64,000 nucleotides of DNA from JALSHZ01 sp964614535 (GTDB taxonomy: Bacteria; Pseudomonadota; Gammaproteobacteria; UWMA-0217). Both the position numbers and the translations under genes were made by a program. Of this stretch, positions 1 to 9,668 are shown one piece after another (the stretch's first letter is position 1; each line of letters starts with the position of its first letter). The DNA lies in NCBI GenBank assembly GCA_964614535.1, contig CAZTOZ010000071.1:18454-82453 (forward strand), read 5' to 3'. The notes beneath the pieces were generated by a model. It had not been told where the DNA came from, ran no database searches, and saw only the letters and a program-made list of their open reading frames with translations.

Positions 1-411
1 CGCTGGCGAATCCCCCCCTTCCCGGTCGCCGACAACGCCATTGTCGGCATGGAGGTGATGCCGGATGGCCAGTTGCTATTGCTGGAACGCGCCTTCAGCT
101 CGATGCTCGCGCCGATCGTGGTCTCGCTGCACCGGGTCCGGCTCGACGACGACTGCCGCAGCGACGGCGACCACCCCCCTGACGCCCCTTGCGAGAGCCA
201 CCCGGTGGCCATCATGAGCAGCAACAAGGGATGGAACCTGGACAATTTCGAGGGGTTGGCGCGTCATCGGGGCAACCGCTACTTCATGGTCAGCGACAAC
301 AACCGGTTCTGGCTGCAGAAGACGCTGCTGAGCTATTTCGAAGTGGTGCCGCCGGAGGCGGCATCGTCAGCTGGTGATCAACTGGAGAAACTCGGCCCGG
401 GTGGCCGGTGA
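1..411 (+). CDS. Esterase-like phytase-family protein, C-terminal fragment
   Basis: The reading frame is open from base 1 to the TGA at 409-411, so only the last 136 residues are present and the start lies upstream of the window. The stretch NFEGLARHRGNRYFMVSDNN, followed by FWLQKTLLSYFEV at the end, matches the C-terminal signature of the 'esterase-like activity of phytase' beta-propeller family (PF13449). Members are usually secreted or periplasmic, and their substrates are poorly known. The last 45 bases overlap the end of the convergent folE gene. The family call is fairly secure. The actual substrate cannot be told, and the signal peptide, if any, is out of view. Confidence 0.7.
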   Translation, partial: RWRIPPFPVADNAIVGMEVMPDGQLLLLERAFSSMLAPIVVSLHRVRLDDDCRSDGDHPPDAPCESHPVAIMSSNKGWNLDNFEGLARHRGNRYFMVSDNNRFWLQKTLLSYFEVVPPEAASSAGDQLEKLGPGGR

Positions 412-924
412 ACTGCGAAACGCGCCGAGCATGATCGACGTGCTCATCTCGGAGTTCTGTTTCTCCACCCCCCGCATCATCATGCACAGATGTTTGGCGC
501 GAATATGGACGGCGACACCGAGTGCGTCGGTCACCTCCTGAATCGCATCGGCGATCTCCTTCGTCAGGTTTTCCTGGATCTGTAGACGCCGCGCGTACAT
601 ATCGACGATCCGCGCAATCTTCGACAGGCCGATCACCTTGCCGCGCGGCAGATAGGCCACATGGGCACGGCCAATGAACGGCAGCAGATGATGCTCGCAG
701 AGGGAGTAGAGCTCGATATCCTTGAGAATGACCATCTCGTCGTTGTCGGTGGAAAAGACGGCGCCGTTGAGCACCTCCTCGAGCGACTGGTTGTAACCCC
801 GTGTCAGGTACTGCATCGCCCGCGCCGCCCGCTCCGGCGTTTTGACGAGACCCTCTCGCGAGACCTCCTCCCCCACGCTCTCGATGATCTGGGTATAGGC
901 CTCGATCAGTTTCTCTTTGCTCAT
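367..924 (-). CDS. folE: GTP cyclohydrolase I
   Basis: It converts GTP to 7,8-dihydroneopterin triphosphate, the first step of tetrahydrofolate synthesis, in the cytoplasm as a homodecamer. The 185-residue length suits the short bacterial form. The zinc site is visible as C76-E-H-H79 and C147 (CMMMRG). The region LCEHHLLPF and the RGVEKQNS stretch that binds GTP are intact. The start ATG has a strong AAGGAG about nine bases upstream. It runs opposite to the phytase-like gene and overlaps its 3' end by 45 bases. No folate partner gene is adjacent. Confidence 0.97.
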   Translation of the reverse strand: MSKEKLIEAYTQIIESVGEEVSREGLVKTPERAARAMQYLTRGYNQSLEEVLNGAVFSTDNDEMVILKDIELYSLCEHHLLPFIGRAHVAYLPRGKVIGLSKIARIVDMYARRLQIQENLTKEIADAIQEVTDALGVAVHIRAKHLCMMMRGVEKQNSEMSTSIMLGAFRSSPATRAEFLQLITS

Positions 925-1004
925 GGATCCAAGCTCCTTCCTGCTACTTTCTGGTCGGTGTCGTCGCGACGATCATACGTGATCGCACCACCACGCTCTA
1001 ACAG

Positions 1005-1033
1005 GTCGTCGAAAAACACGGTTTTTCGGCGAC
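1005..1033 (-). terminator. Candidate stem-loop downstream of the thioredoxin gene
   Basis: An inverted repeat with arms 1005-1017 and 1021-1033 (GTCGTCGAAAAAC / GTTTTTCGGCGAC) closes on a three-base loop. It lies in the 251-base gap between folE and the thioredoxin gene, whose transcription runs towards it. The stem is AT-rich at its tip and has no clean trailing U run, so it is a weak terminator candidate. Nothing else is recognisable in this gap. Confidence 0.35.
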
Positions 1034-1175
1034 CCGTACTCGGCATATCCAGCACGCCGCCATTTCCCATGCCACGCACCATCGAAAACCGGAGGAAACG
1101 GAAAGACGTGCGATCTGTCCCCGTCTGGTGGAAAAGCCATGAGCGAACCGTATCGCCGACAGCGACAACTCGCGA

Positions 1176-1535
1176 TCACGGCGCGTCGCCGGTGGCGGAG
1201 AGATGTCGGTCGATGAAGCCCTGGATGAATGCCGCAGGACGCGCACCACTGAAACGATCGACCGGCTCACCGTCGATGAACAGGATCACCGTCGGAAAAC
1301 CCCGTACCCGGTAGCGCCCGGCCAGCTTCATGTTGTCGCCCTCGTCCACCTCGACCTTTGCCAGACGCAGCGCCCCGTCGTAAGCGCCGACCACCCGTTT
1401 CAGCACCGGATCGAGAAAGAGGCAGGGAGAACACCACTCGGCCCAGAAATCCACCAGCACCGGCCCGCTGAACGACGCCGCCAGCACCTGCTCGTCGAAC
1501 CGCGCCAGCGAGGTGTCGAATATCAGCGCCATCAC
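1176..1535 (-). CDS. Thioredoxin-fold protein with WCSPC active site
   Basis: This is a 119-residue single-domain thioredoxin, probably a cytoplasmic thiol-disulfide reductant. It has DFWAEWCSPC with cysteines 35 and 38, and the cis-proline motif GFPTVILF. The active site is CSPC instead of the usual CGPC, which should shift the redox potential. There is no signal peptide. The preceding flavin reductase ends ATG-TGA, and this gene starts inside that stop, either at GTG (1535) or at the next codon ATG (1532). The two are therefore translationally coupled and may form an electron-transfer pair. That pairing is inference. Confidence 0.85.
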   Translation of the reverse strand: MMALIFDTSLARFDEQVLAASFSGPVLVDFWAEWCSPCLFLDPVLKRVVGAYDGALRLAKVEVDEGDNMKLAGRYRVRGFPTVILFIDGEPVDRFSGARPAAFIQGFIDRHLSATGDAP

Positions 1536-2146
1536 ATGCCGTTCCGGTAGACCGACGTGTCGGTGGCGCCGCTGTCACGCACCGATCTGAGCGCCACGGC
1601 ATACGCCCGCAGAATCCCCAGCGCCCAGCCGATGCGATCACGAAAATAGGCGTCGGCATCCGGGTCGTTCTGCGCTGGATCGTCGTTGAGCACCCGCTCG
1701 CAGTGGCGCACGATGATCTGCTCGGGGATGTAGCAGATACGGTTGTTCTTGTAGCTGCTCATGCGCAGTTCGGCCACCGGATAGGCACCACCATCGGCCG
1801 AGGAGACGGTGACGATCAACGCCGGCTTGTGCGCCAGCTCACCCTGCGTCCACAGCAGGAAGAAGTTCTTCAACCCCGACGGTACCTGCCCGTGCCACTC
1901 CGGCGCGACGATGACGAACCCATCGCTGCTGTGCAGCTGTTCGGCAATCGGCGCAAGCAGCGCCTCCCACTCGGGATCGCCCTCCCAGATCCCCTCGTCC
2001 CACAACGGCAGCGGGTTCCCGGCAAGGCTGAACAGCCAGGTCTCATCGGCCAGCGCCCTCTCCCGCAGCGTGCGCTCGATGAAACGGGCGATCTTCAGAC
2101 TCTGCGCCTGCGCCCGGTGACTGCCACTGATGATGCTGATCTTCAT
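1532..2146 (-). CDS. NAD(P)H-dependent FMN reductase family protein
   Basis: This 204-residue flavodoxin-like protein of the FMN_red family (PF03358) probably reduces FMN or quinones with NAD(P)H. It carries the N-terminal phosphate-binding loop GSHRAQAQS and the family motif PEWHGQVPSGLKNF (normally PEYN...PG.LKN), plus the SSADGGAYP region. I chose ATG 2146 (MKISIISGSHR) because the fold begins there and CAGGAGA precedes it by about ten bases. The frame stays open upstream to 2224 without family resemblance. The stop overlaps the start of the thioredoxin gene. Confidence 0.85.
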   Translation of the reverse strand: MKISIISGSHRAQAQSLKIARFIERTLRERALADETWLFSLAGNPLPLWDEGIWEGDPEWEALLAPIAEQLHSSDGFVIVAPEWHGQVPSGLKNFFLLWTQGELAHKPALIVTVSSADGGAYPVAELRMSSYKNNRICYIPEQIIVRHCERVLNDDPAQNDPDADAYFRDRIGWALGILRAYAVALRSVRDSGATDTSVYRNGM

Positions 2147-2307
2147 ACTGTTCGAATCTCCTGCCGGTCGGCCCGATGACGGGCGGCGCACACCATGCCA
2201 CATCGAGTGACCGATCTGTTGCAATCAAACCACTGAACGACGGCAATCTCTCCACCATTCACGGGAATTTACAACAACCTGGTTTAGTAACAACCCTGAG
2301 ATGCCGG

Positions 2308-2313
2308 TATAAT
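2308..2313 (+). promoter_or_regulatory. Perfect TATAAT -10 box upstream of the Met-rich membrane protein
   Basis: TATAAT lies about 100 bases before the chosen start of the next gene, in a comparatively AT-rich stretch. No good -35 hexamer sits at 16-18 bases; the nearest is TTAGTA/TAGTAA. It may be an activated or weak sigma-70 promoter. Confidence 0.45.
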
Positions 2314-2411
2314 CCGCTGTTGATCACCGGCTCCATGCGGGGCGGGTTCCGGTGCGACAGGCTCTGTTGCCCGATCCACCCCATCCATGCAACGTAATCC
2401 CAGGATCGACT

Positions 2412-3164
2412 GTGCTGAAAAGAATACTGAGAAAGGGCGAAAGCACGACCACGACGAACGAAGCAGCGGCAGAGACGCCACGGCCCACACCGGCGGTGTC
2501 ACTGCCGCCGCCGGCCGTCGATACGGACGAAACCACGGCACGGCTCAACGAAAAACTGCTCGACGACCCGGTCGAGCAGCCACCCAGCGTGCTCACGCGC
2601 CTGGCCGGCCGCCTGCGCCGCCCGTGGGGGCGGGACACCGCATCCCGCCAGGTCCGTGAGCACGAGCGTGACATTCACCACCGGCTGGAGATCGCCTTCG
2701 AGGCACTGCACCGGGAGTTCGACGCACGCGAAAAGGCGCTCCAGCAACAGCTGGCCGAGGCCGCCAAACACTATGAGAAAAGGATCAAACGCTCGAAACT
2801 GCTGATCGGCTCACTGGCCGTGCTCACCATTCTCAGCCTGGGTTATCTCTTCTACATGCTCCATCTGATGGGTACGGCGATGACCAGCATCTCCACCGAC
2901 ATCACGGCAATGAACGGCAGCGTCTCCAGCATGGATCGCAACATGGCGGCGATGCGCCACGACACGCAGCAAATGGTCGGCGGCATTCAACGGATGGATC
3001 GGTCGATGGGCCATCTCGACTACAACATCGGCTCGATGAACCAGACGATGGGCGCGCTCAATCACAACGTCGCTGCGATGAACCAGTCGATCGCGCCGAT
3101 CGGCAACGTGGCCAGGCCCATGGGCGGCTTCATGGGTGCGATGAAATCGTTCATGCCGTTCTGA
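2412..3164 (+). CDS. Membrane protein with methionine-heptad coiled coil, unknown function
   Basis: I do not recognise the family. From the GTG at 2412 (AGGA six bases upstream) it has 250 residues. There is a Pro/Thr-rich N-terminal tail, a charged helical region (about 80-128), one transmembrane segment (about 130-150, LLIGSLAVLTILSLGYLF) and then about 80 residues of perfect heptads. In those heptads Met, Ile or Leu sits at every seventh position from residue 153 to 230, with Met/Ile/Val/Thr four residues later. This predicts a methionine-packed coiled coil on the far side of the membrane. An in-frame ATG at 2352 would add 20 residues. The gene stands alone, upstream of a convergent terminator-like hairpin. 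Confidence 0.75.
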   Translation: MLKRILRKGESTTTTNEAAAETPRPTPAVSLPPPAVDTDETTARLNEKLLDDPVEQPPSVLTRLAGRLRRPWGRDTASRQVREHERDIHHRLEIAFEALHREFDAREKALQQQLAEAAKHYEKRIKRSKLLIGSLAVLTILSLGYLFYMLHLMGTAMTSISTDITAMNGSVSSMDRNMAAMRHDTQQMVGGIQRMDRSMGHLDYNIGSMNQTMGALNHNVAAMNQSIAPIGNVARPMGGFMGAMKSFMPF

Positions 3165-3202
3165 TGCCGGCACCAGCCGGGGCACCCAAACGCCAGACGG
3201 AC

Positions 3203-3225
3203 AAGCCGGGCAGACGACCCGGCTT
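3203..3225. terminator. Terminator-like hairpin between convergent genes
   Basis: AAGCCGGG pairs with CCCGGCTT across a seven-base loop, followed by a short T run. It sits between the ends of two convergent genes (3164 and 3246) and could stop transcription both ways, though the U tract is short. Confidence 0.5.
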
Positions 3226-3245
3226 TCCGCCGCCCGCCTCCCGGC

Positions 3246-3596
3246 TCAGTGCGGGTTCTCGTAGAAAATGTAGCTCGTCGAGTAGTCGCTGAACTCGAAG
3301 TAGACCTCTTTCTCTCCCGGATCCTTCTTGAAATTCATGTTCAGGTCCATCACCCCGTAACCAAAACGGTACGGCCTGGGCACCGAGCCACCCTGGGTAC
3401 TGGTTCCGGTCGACAGCTTGTCGATCTTGATGAAGCGGTTGACCAGCTTCTCCCCGGCATAGACATCGAGTACGCCGTCGGTGCCGGTGTAGTTCTGGAT
3501 GGCGCGTCCCAGCTTGTTCTGGGTCTCCTGGGTACAACCGGAAGCCAGCAGGGCGCCGGCCACGAGCACGGCAAAGGCCATGAGTTTCATCTGCAT
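3246..3596 (-). CDS. Small lipoprotein, unknown function
   Basis: This 116-residue protein has a clear type II signal: a hydrophobic segment ending in the lipobox LASGC, with the lipidated cysteine at residue 21. The mature part (about 95 residues) is aromatic-rich with no domain I recognise. Residue 22 is Thr, not Asp, so the mature protein should go to the outer membrane by the +2 rule. A CAGGAGAA ribosome site precedes the first ATG, and a second ATG lies two codons later. It is separated from ppa by 43 bases. Confidence 0.8.
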   Translation of the reverse strand: MQMKLMAFAVLVAGALLASGCTQETQNKLGRAIQNYTGTDGVLDVYAGEKLVNRFIKIDKLSTGTSTQGGSVPRPYRFGYGVMDLNMNFKKDPGEKEVYFEFSDYSTSYIFYENPH

Positions 3597-3639
3597 TTCT
3601 CCTGATTTCGTTGCAACAGGCTGTCGTCAGCCCGGGATT

Positions 3640-4188
3640 CTACCGCTTCGGCTCACCTTTCGCCTCATAGTAGGCGTAGTAGCTCTCCATGATCTCCTCG
3701 TGCGCCTCCGCGATCCCGTACCAACCATCGACCCGTGCCCATTTGCCCGGCTCCAGCGCCTTGTACTGCTCGAAGAAGTGGGCGATCTCATTGAGCAGCG
3801 ACGGCGGCAGGTCGTCGATGCTGTTGACCCGGTCGTAGTGCGCCGACAATCCGCGCGCCGGCACGGCCAGCACCTTGGTGTCGTAGCCCGACTCGTCCTC
3901 CATCTTCAGCATCCCCAGCGCCCGGCAGTTGATGATCACGCCGGAGAGCAGCGGCACCGGCGTGATCACGAGCACGTCGATCGGATCGCCATCGGCCGAC
4001 AGCGTGTGCGGGATCAGGCCATAGTTGGCCGGATAGTGCAGCGAGGTGCCGAAGAAGCGATCGACGACCAGCGCCCCGCTCTCCTTGTCCAGCTCGTATT
4101 TGACGGCGCCCCCATCGTTGGGAATCTCGATGATGACGTTGAAGGTGTCGGGCAGGTTCTTCCCCGCGCTGATCTTGTCGATATCCAT
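3640..4188 (-). CDS. ppa: Inorganic pyrophosphatase (family I)
   Basis: It hydrolyses pyrophosphate to phosphate in the cytoplasm, pulling biosynthetic reactions forward. Its 182 residues match the soluble hexameric bacterial type. The family signature DGDPIDV carries the metal-binding aspartates D66, D68 and D71, with NYGLIPHT before it and the DGWY segment near the C-terminus. It begins 12 bases after the thiC stop codon and is probably on the same transcript. This may make sense functionally, because thiamin phosphate synthesis releases pyrophosphate. Confidence 0.97.
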   Translation of the reverse strand: MDIDKISAGKNLPDTFNVIIEIPNDGGAVKYELDKESGALVVDRFFGTSLHYPANYGLIPHTLSADGDPIDVLVITPVPLLSGVIINCRALGMLKMEDESGYDTKVLAVPARGLSAHYDRVNSIDDLPPSLLNEIAHFFEQYKALEPGKWARVDGWYGIAEAHEEIMESYYAYYEAKGEPKR

Positions 4189-4200
4189 TGCTCTTTGTCC

Positions 4201-6090
<1,890 letters not shown>

Positions 6091-6149
6091 CTTGTCTGAC
6101 CTCTGAATTTCGAAGACGGAAGGCTGACAAGACCGCGGCGCGGTCGGGC

Positions 6150-6340
6150 CAAGCCTCCCTACGCAGGTATCGACAGACGACCGGAAAATGGCCGGCGACC
6201 TGTCGAGCCTGATCAGGTTCCAAGGGTATTTCTCAGCCTGTCGGCGGGTGGTCGAAGGCGGCTCCGATGCACCCGGCGCCGCAGAATGAACGCCCATGAC
6301 CGGCATTCTCGACCACCGGACAGGCACCCCCGGCTCTGCC
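6150..6340 (-). promoter_or_regulatory. TPP riboswitch (THI element) of thiC with enlarged P3 and P5
   Basis: Read on the minus strand, the conserved cores appear in order: GGGGGTGCC, CTGAGAAATACCC, GAACCTGATCAGG and CCTGCGTAGGGA. P1 forms from AGCC/GGCT and P2 from GGGT/ACCC. P3 is very long: GCCTGTC/GACAGGC, then GGTGGTCGA/TCGACCACC, topped by two hairpins (GAATG/CATTC and GCGGC/GCCGC). P5 is also extended: CAGG..TCGACAG / CTGTCGA..CCTG. The 3' strand GGGAGGCT can instead pair with AGCCTTCC at 6118-6125, between aptamer and start codon. This is a plausible expression switch (inference). Confidence 0.93.
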
Positions 6341-6499
6341 GCCTACATTACCATATCCACCGAAAAGGCACCCCAACCCCCAATAACGAGTGGATATTCC
6401 ACCGAACGGCGCACCGACCACGTGACAACCCCGCCGGAACCTGCTGTGATATCGCCTGTCTGACAGCAGGCGTCATCATCAGCCAGTGACAACCAAACC

Positions 6500-6883
6500 A
6501 TGAGCCACGATCCCATCGACTCCATCGACGTTCATGTCAAGAGCCGCTACCTGCCCGAAGAGTCGGAACCGGAACAGTCGAAATATCTCTTTTCCTACAC
6601 CGTCACCATCTACAACAGCGGTAAGCGGCCAGCCCGGCTGCTGACCCGTCACTGGGTCATCACCGACGCCAACGGCAAGGTGCAGGAGGTGGAGGGCGAT
6701 GGCGTCGTCGGCGAGCAACCCTACCTCAAACCGGGCGAGGCCTTTCAATACACCAGTGGCACAGTGCTGGAGACACCCGCCGGCATCATGGAGGGGCGCT
6801 ATCACATGATCACCGACAGTGGCGAGCGGTTTACCGCCCGAATCCACCCCTTCGCCCTGGCCATTCCCGAAAAACTGCATTGA
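6500..6883 (+). CDS. apaG: ApaG domain protein (Co2+/Mg2+ efflux-associated)
   Basis: This 127-residue single-domain immunoglobulin-like protein of the ApaG/DUF525 family has the hallmark RHWVITDANGKVQEV and GEGVVGEQP-type motif (here GDGVVGEQP). Its biochemical role is unsettled; in enterics it is linked to divalent-cation resistance. It starts at ATG 6500 and ends seven bases before apaH, the usual gene pair. The preceding 409 bases hold the divergently transcribed thiC riboswitch and its promoter region. Confidence 0.93.
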   Translation: MSHDPIDSIDVHVKSRYLPEESEPEQSKYLFSYTVTIYNSGKRPARLLTRHWVITDANGKVQEVEGDGVVGEQPYLKPGEAFQYTSGTVLETPAGIMEGRYHMITDSGERFTARIHPFALAIPEKLH

Positions 6884-6889
6884 TGCGCC

Positions 6890-7726
6890 ATGGCCATCTA
6901 CGCGATCGGTGACGTTCAGGGCTGTCTGACCGAGCTGCATCAACTGCTGGCGAAGATCCGCTTCGACCCAGCCGAAGACCAGCTCTGGTTCTGCGGCGAC
7001 CTGGTCAATCGTGGCCCAGCCTCGCTGGAGACGCTGCGTTTCATCCGCTCCCTCGGCGATGCTGCCATCTGCGTCCTGGGCAATCACGATCTCCACCTGC
7101 TGGCCGTCGGCAGCGGCGCCCAGTCGCTCAAACGCAAGGACACGCTGCGCACCATTCTCGATGCCAGTGACGCGGGGGAGCTGCTCGACTGGCTGCGCTT
7201 TCGTCCGATGCTGCACTACAGCAAACCGCTCAAGACCGCGCTGGTCCATGCCGGCCTGCCGCCACAGTGGTCGGTGAAGAAGGCGCGCAAACTCGCCCGC
7301 GAGGTGGAGCACTGTCTGCGCCACGGCGACCACTACGCCTTCTTCCGCAAAATGTATGGCAACAAACCAAACCGCTGGCGCAAGAAACTCGAAGGCATCG
7401 ACCGGCTGCGCTTCATCACCAATGCCCTGACCCGCATCCGCTACTGCGACGCCAAGGGCCGGCTCGACTTCGACAACAAGCTCGGGCCCAATGGCAACGG
7501 CAACGGTCTGCTGCCCTGGTTCCGCGTCCCCGGCCGCAAGAGCATCAACCGGCGTATCGTCTTCGGCCACTGGTCCACATTGGGCTTCGTCAATGAAAAC
7601 AACGTCATCGGCCTCGATACTGGCTGCGTCTGGGGTGGCCAGCTGACGGCATATCGTCTCGACACGCCACTCGCCCACCCCATCAGCATGGTCTGCGCCG
7701 GCGCACTGGCACCCGGCGAAGCCTAG
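6890..7726 (+). CDS. apaH: Symmetrical bis(5'-nucleosyl)-tetraphosphatase
   Basis: It cleaves Ap4A to two ADP, controlling alarmone levels and RNA capping by Np4N. The 278-residue metallophosphatase shows all metal-binding motifs: GDVQGC, GDLVNRGP, LGNHDLH and the later histidine in VHAGLPP. The C-terminal FGHWSTLG and LDTGCVWGG segments are intact. It lies seven bases after apaG, so the two should be co-transcribed. A 51-base dispersed repeat begins at the base after its stop codon. Confidence 0.96.
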   Translation: MAIYAIGDVQGCLTELHQLLAKIRFDPAEDQLWFCGDLVNRGPASLETLRFIRSLGDAAICVLGNHDLHLLAVGSGAQSLKRKDTLRTILDASDAGELLDWLRFRPMLHYSKPLKTALVHAGLPPQWSVKKARKLAREVEHCLRHGDHYAFFRKMYGNKPNRWRKKLEGIDRLRFITNALTRIRYCDAKGRLDFDNKLGPNGNGNGLLPWFRVPGRKSINRRIVFGHWSTLGFVNENNVIGLDTGCVWGGQLTAYRLDTPLAHPISMVCAGALAPGEA

Positions 7727-7777
7727 CCCGAATACTCCATGAGAATGCAGGATCTTGGGGGAGTCTCGGCGAGGCCG
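7727..7777. repeat. 51-base dispersed repeat, copy 1
   Basis: This begins CCCGAATACT right after the apaH stop and ends GGCGAGGCCG. It matches 22500-22550 in 46 of 51 positions, same orientation. It may be the end of an insertion sequence or a miniature element. Neither copy has a transposase gene beside it. The rest of the 168-base gap shows nothing further. Confidence 0.8.
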
Positions 7778-7894
7778 GGGACACTTCGTGTCTTACCAAT
7801 ATTCCAAGGTTGCCATATGAATCATGGTGTTACGCTGTCCTACCAGCGCTCTCGTGAAATATCGGGGATCGCCCACCGACCAGGAACCAACACC

Positions 7895-8782
7895 ATGAAA
7901 AGGCTTTCGATCCTGCCGCTGCTGCTGGCCAGCCTGCCGTCAGCTGCCCTCGACCTGACCGTGGGCAGCGGCCACTTCGACACACGGGCGTCGATCGACG
8001 GGATGATGTCCGCCAGCATCGATCTCGACATCACGACACTCTCCCTGCGCCAGCCGGCAACACCGATCGCCGGCCTGCCCCTGCACTGGTCGATGCGGCT
8101 CGAACTTTTCCAGTCCGCCTACGCCAACCGTGTGGCCGACTTCGTCAGCCAGCCGGTACGCACTGACATTCCACGCCTCGGCAGCAGCATCGACGATCTG
8201 GCCAACGACTTCACCGCCGTGCCGGTTCCCGCCGACTACCACGTCTACGGCCTGGACCTGAACATCGGCATCGGCCACGGTCTGCTCGACACCGACCGGG
8301 GAAGCGTGCGGATCGGCCTCAACAGCGGCGTGACACTGCCGTTCCTGCGCACACGGAACCTGGCGACGGACGCGAACCTGCTGCTGGACGTGCTGGACAC
8401 CACCACCACCGAGATCCAGACCCTGAAACTGGGACCGGCGATGACAGCCTCCTGGCAGGCTTCACCAGTATTGACACTGCGCGGCAGCTGGACCTACGAC
8501 CGTCAATGGGGCCGCCTCGACAACGAGCTGTTGGCCAGCGGAATCGGCATCGACGGCAGCTACTGGCAGTGGGACATCGGCGTCGAGCTGCATTCGCACG
8601 ACTGGCCCCGTGGCCTGCGGTGGTTGCAAAACGGGCACGTCGTCGCCGGCTATCGCCGCAGCCGGTGGGACTTCGACTCCACGACCGTTCGATTACCACG
8701 GGCATCGGCCGTCGTGCCGGCAATGCTCGACATGGCATTCACCCAGGAGACGCTCTATGCGGGGGTGGGCATCGAGTTCTGA
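7895..8782 (+). CDS. Putative outer-membrane beta-barrel protein
   Basis: I do not recognise a named family. The chosen ATG 7895 is preceded by AGGAA at nine bases and opens a typical signal peptide (MKRLSILPLLLASLPSAA, then LDLTVG). The mature part of about 277 residues alternates polar and aromatic strands (for example LHWSMRLELFQSAY and SYWQWDIGVELHSHDW). It ends GVGIEF with a terminal phenylalanine, the usual Bam recognition end of an outer-membrane barrel. Helical or soluble domains are not evident. It stands alone between the repeat copy and the convergent DsbC-like gene, so its cargo or role cannot be inferred. Confidence 0.7.
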   Translation: MKRLSILPLLLASLPSAALDLTVGSGHFDTRASIDGMMSASIDLDITTLSLRQPATPIAGLPLHWSMRLELFQSAYANRVADFVSQPVRTDIPRLGSSIDDLANDFTAVPVPADYHVYGLDLNIGIGHGLLDTDRGSVRIGLNSGVTLPFLRTRNLATDANLLLDVLDTTTTEIQTLKLGPAMTASWQASPVLTLRGSWTYDRQWGRLDNELLASGIGIDGSYWQWDIGVELHSHDWPRGLRWLQNGHVVAGYRRSRWDFDSTTVRLPRASAVVPAMLDMAFTQETLYAGVGIEF

Positions 8783-8842
8783 AACAGACAGTCAACACGG
8801 CAGGCAACCGACGGCCGAAATACGCCGCCGATTGCCGGATCA

Positions 8843-9592
8843 TTATTTCCCGGCGGCTTCGTGGGCCGCAATGCCGTCGAGAATCTTGCGCAGATCGGCC
8901 GCCGGACGATAACCAGGGATCAGATCGCCGGTCTCCAACAATATGGCCGGCGTACCGCTCACACCCACCTCTTCACCCAGCGCCAGGTGTTCCTTGACCG
9001 GATTTTTGCAACTGCCCTTCGGTACCGGCTGACCGGCCTTCGACTGGGTCAGGGCATCGGCACGGTCCTTGGCGCACCAGACATCCACCGCCTTCTGATA
9101 GGAGGGTGAATTCACCCCGGCGCGCGGAAACAGCAGGTACCGCACCTCGATCCCCGCGTCGTTGTAGTCACCGATCTCGTTGTGCAGCTTGCGGCAATAG
9201 GGACAGTCGATATCGGTGAAGACATAGACAACATGGTCGGCCGGCTTCCCTTTTGGGGCAAAAACGATGGTGTTCTCCTTTTTGATGCCTTTGGCGATGT
9301 CACCACGCGCGGCACGCCGGGTGAAGCTGGTCAGGTTCTTGCGATCGGCCACATCGATCAGATCGCCCTGCAAAATGTATTTCCCGTCTCCGCTGATATA
9401 GAAAATGGTGGTGCCGTAGGCGACCTCATAGAGACCTTTGATCGGTGACGGCGAGACCCGGTCGGGTTTTTCATCCGGTATCAGTTGTTCGAGTGCGGAC
9501 TTGAGCGCGGATGGTGCCTCATCGGCCGCCATGAGTTGAGAAACCGGCGCCACGACCAGCAGCACCGCCAACAACAGCATTTTCTTCAGCAT
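8843..9592 (-). CDS. dsbC: DsbC-type periplasmic disulfide isomerase
   Basis: It probably corrects or reduces non-native disulfides in the periplasm. The ATG at 9592 begins a signal peptide (MLKKMLLLAVLLVVAPVSQLMA) and gives 249 residues, close to the usual DsbC length. The N-terminal DsbC/DsbG dimerisation region (about 50-100) precedes a thioredoxin fold with CPYC at 130-133. A structural cysteine pair lies at 173 and 195, and the cis-proline loop is GVSGTPA (P215). It lies immediately after xerD in the same direction, an order common in gammaproteobacteria. The electron donor DsbD is not in the window. Confidence 0.9.
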   Translation of the reverse strand: MLKKMLLLAVLLVVAPVSQLMAADEAPSALKSALEQLIPDEKPDRVSPSPIKGLYEVAYGTTIFYISGDGKYILQGDLIDVADRKNLTSFTRRAARGDIAKGIKKENTIVFAPKGKPADHVVYVFTDIDCPYCRKLHNEIGDYNDAGIEVRYLLFPRAGVNSPSYQKAVDVWCAKDRADALTQSKAGQPVPKGSCKNPVKEHLALGEEVGVSGTPAILLETGDLIPGYRPAADLRKILDGIAAHEAAGK

Positions 9593-9668
9593 CGGGTTTT
9601 CCTGTTTCCATCGACATTGGTGACCGGCCACTATACCCAACCGACGCCCCCGGTGCATCCACCCCGAT

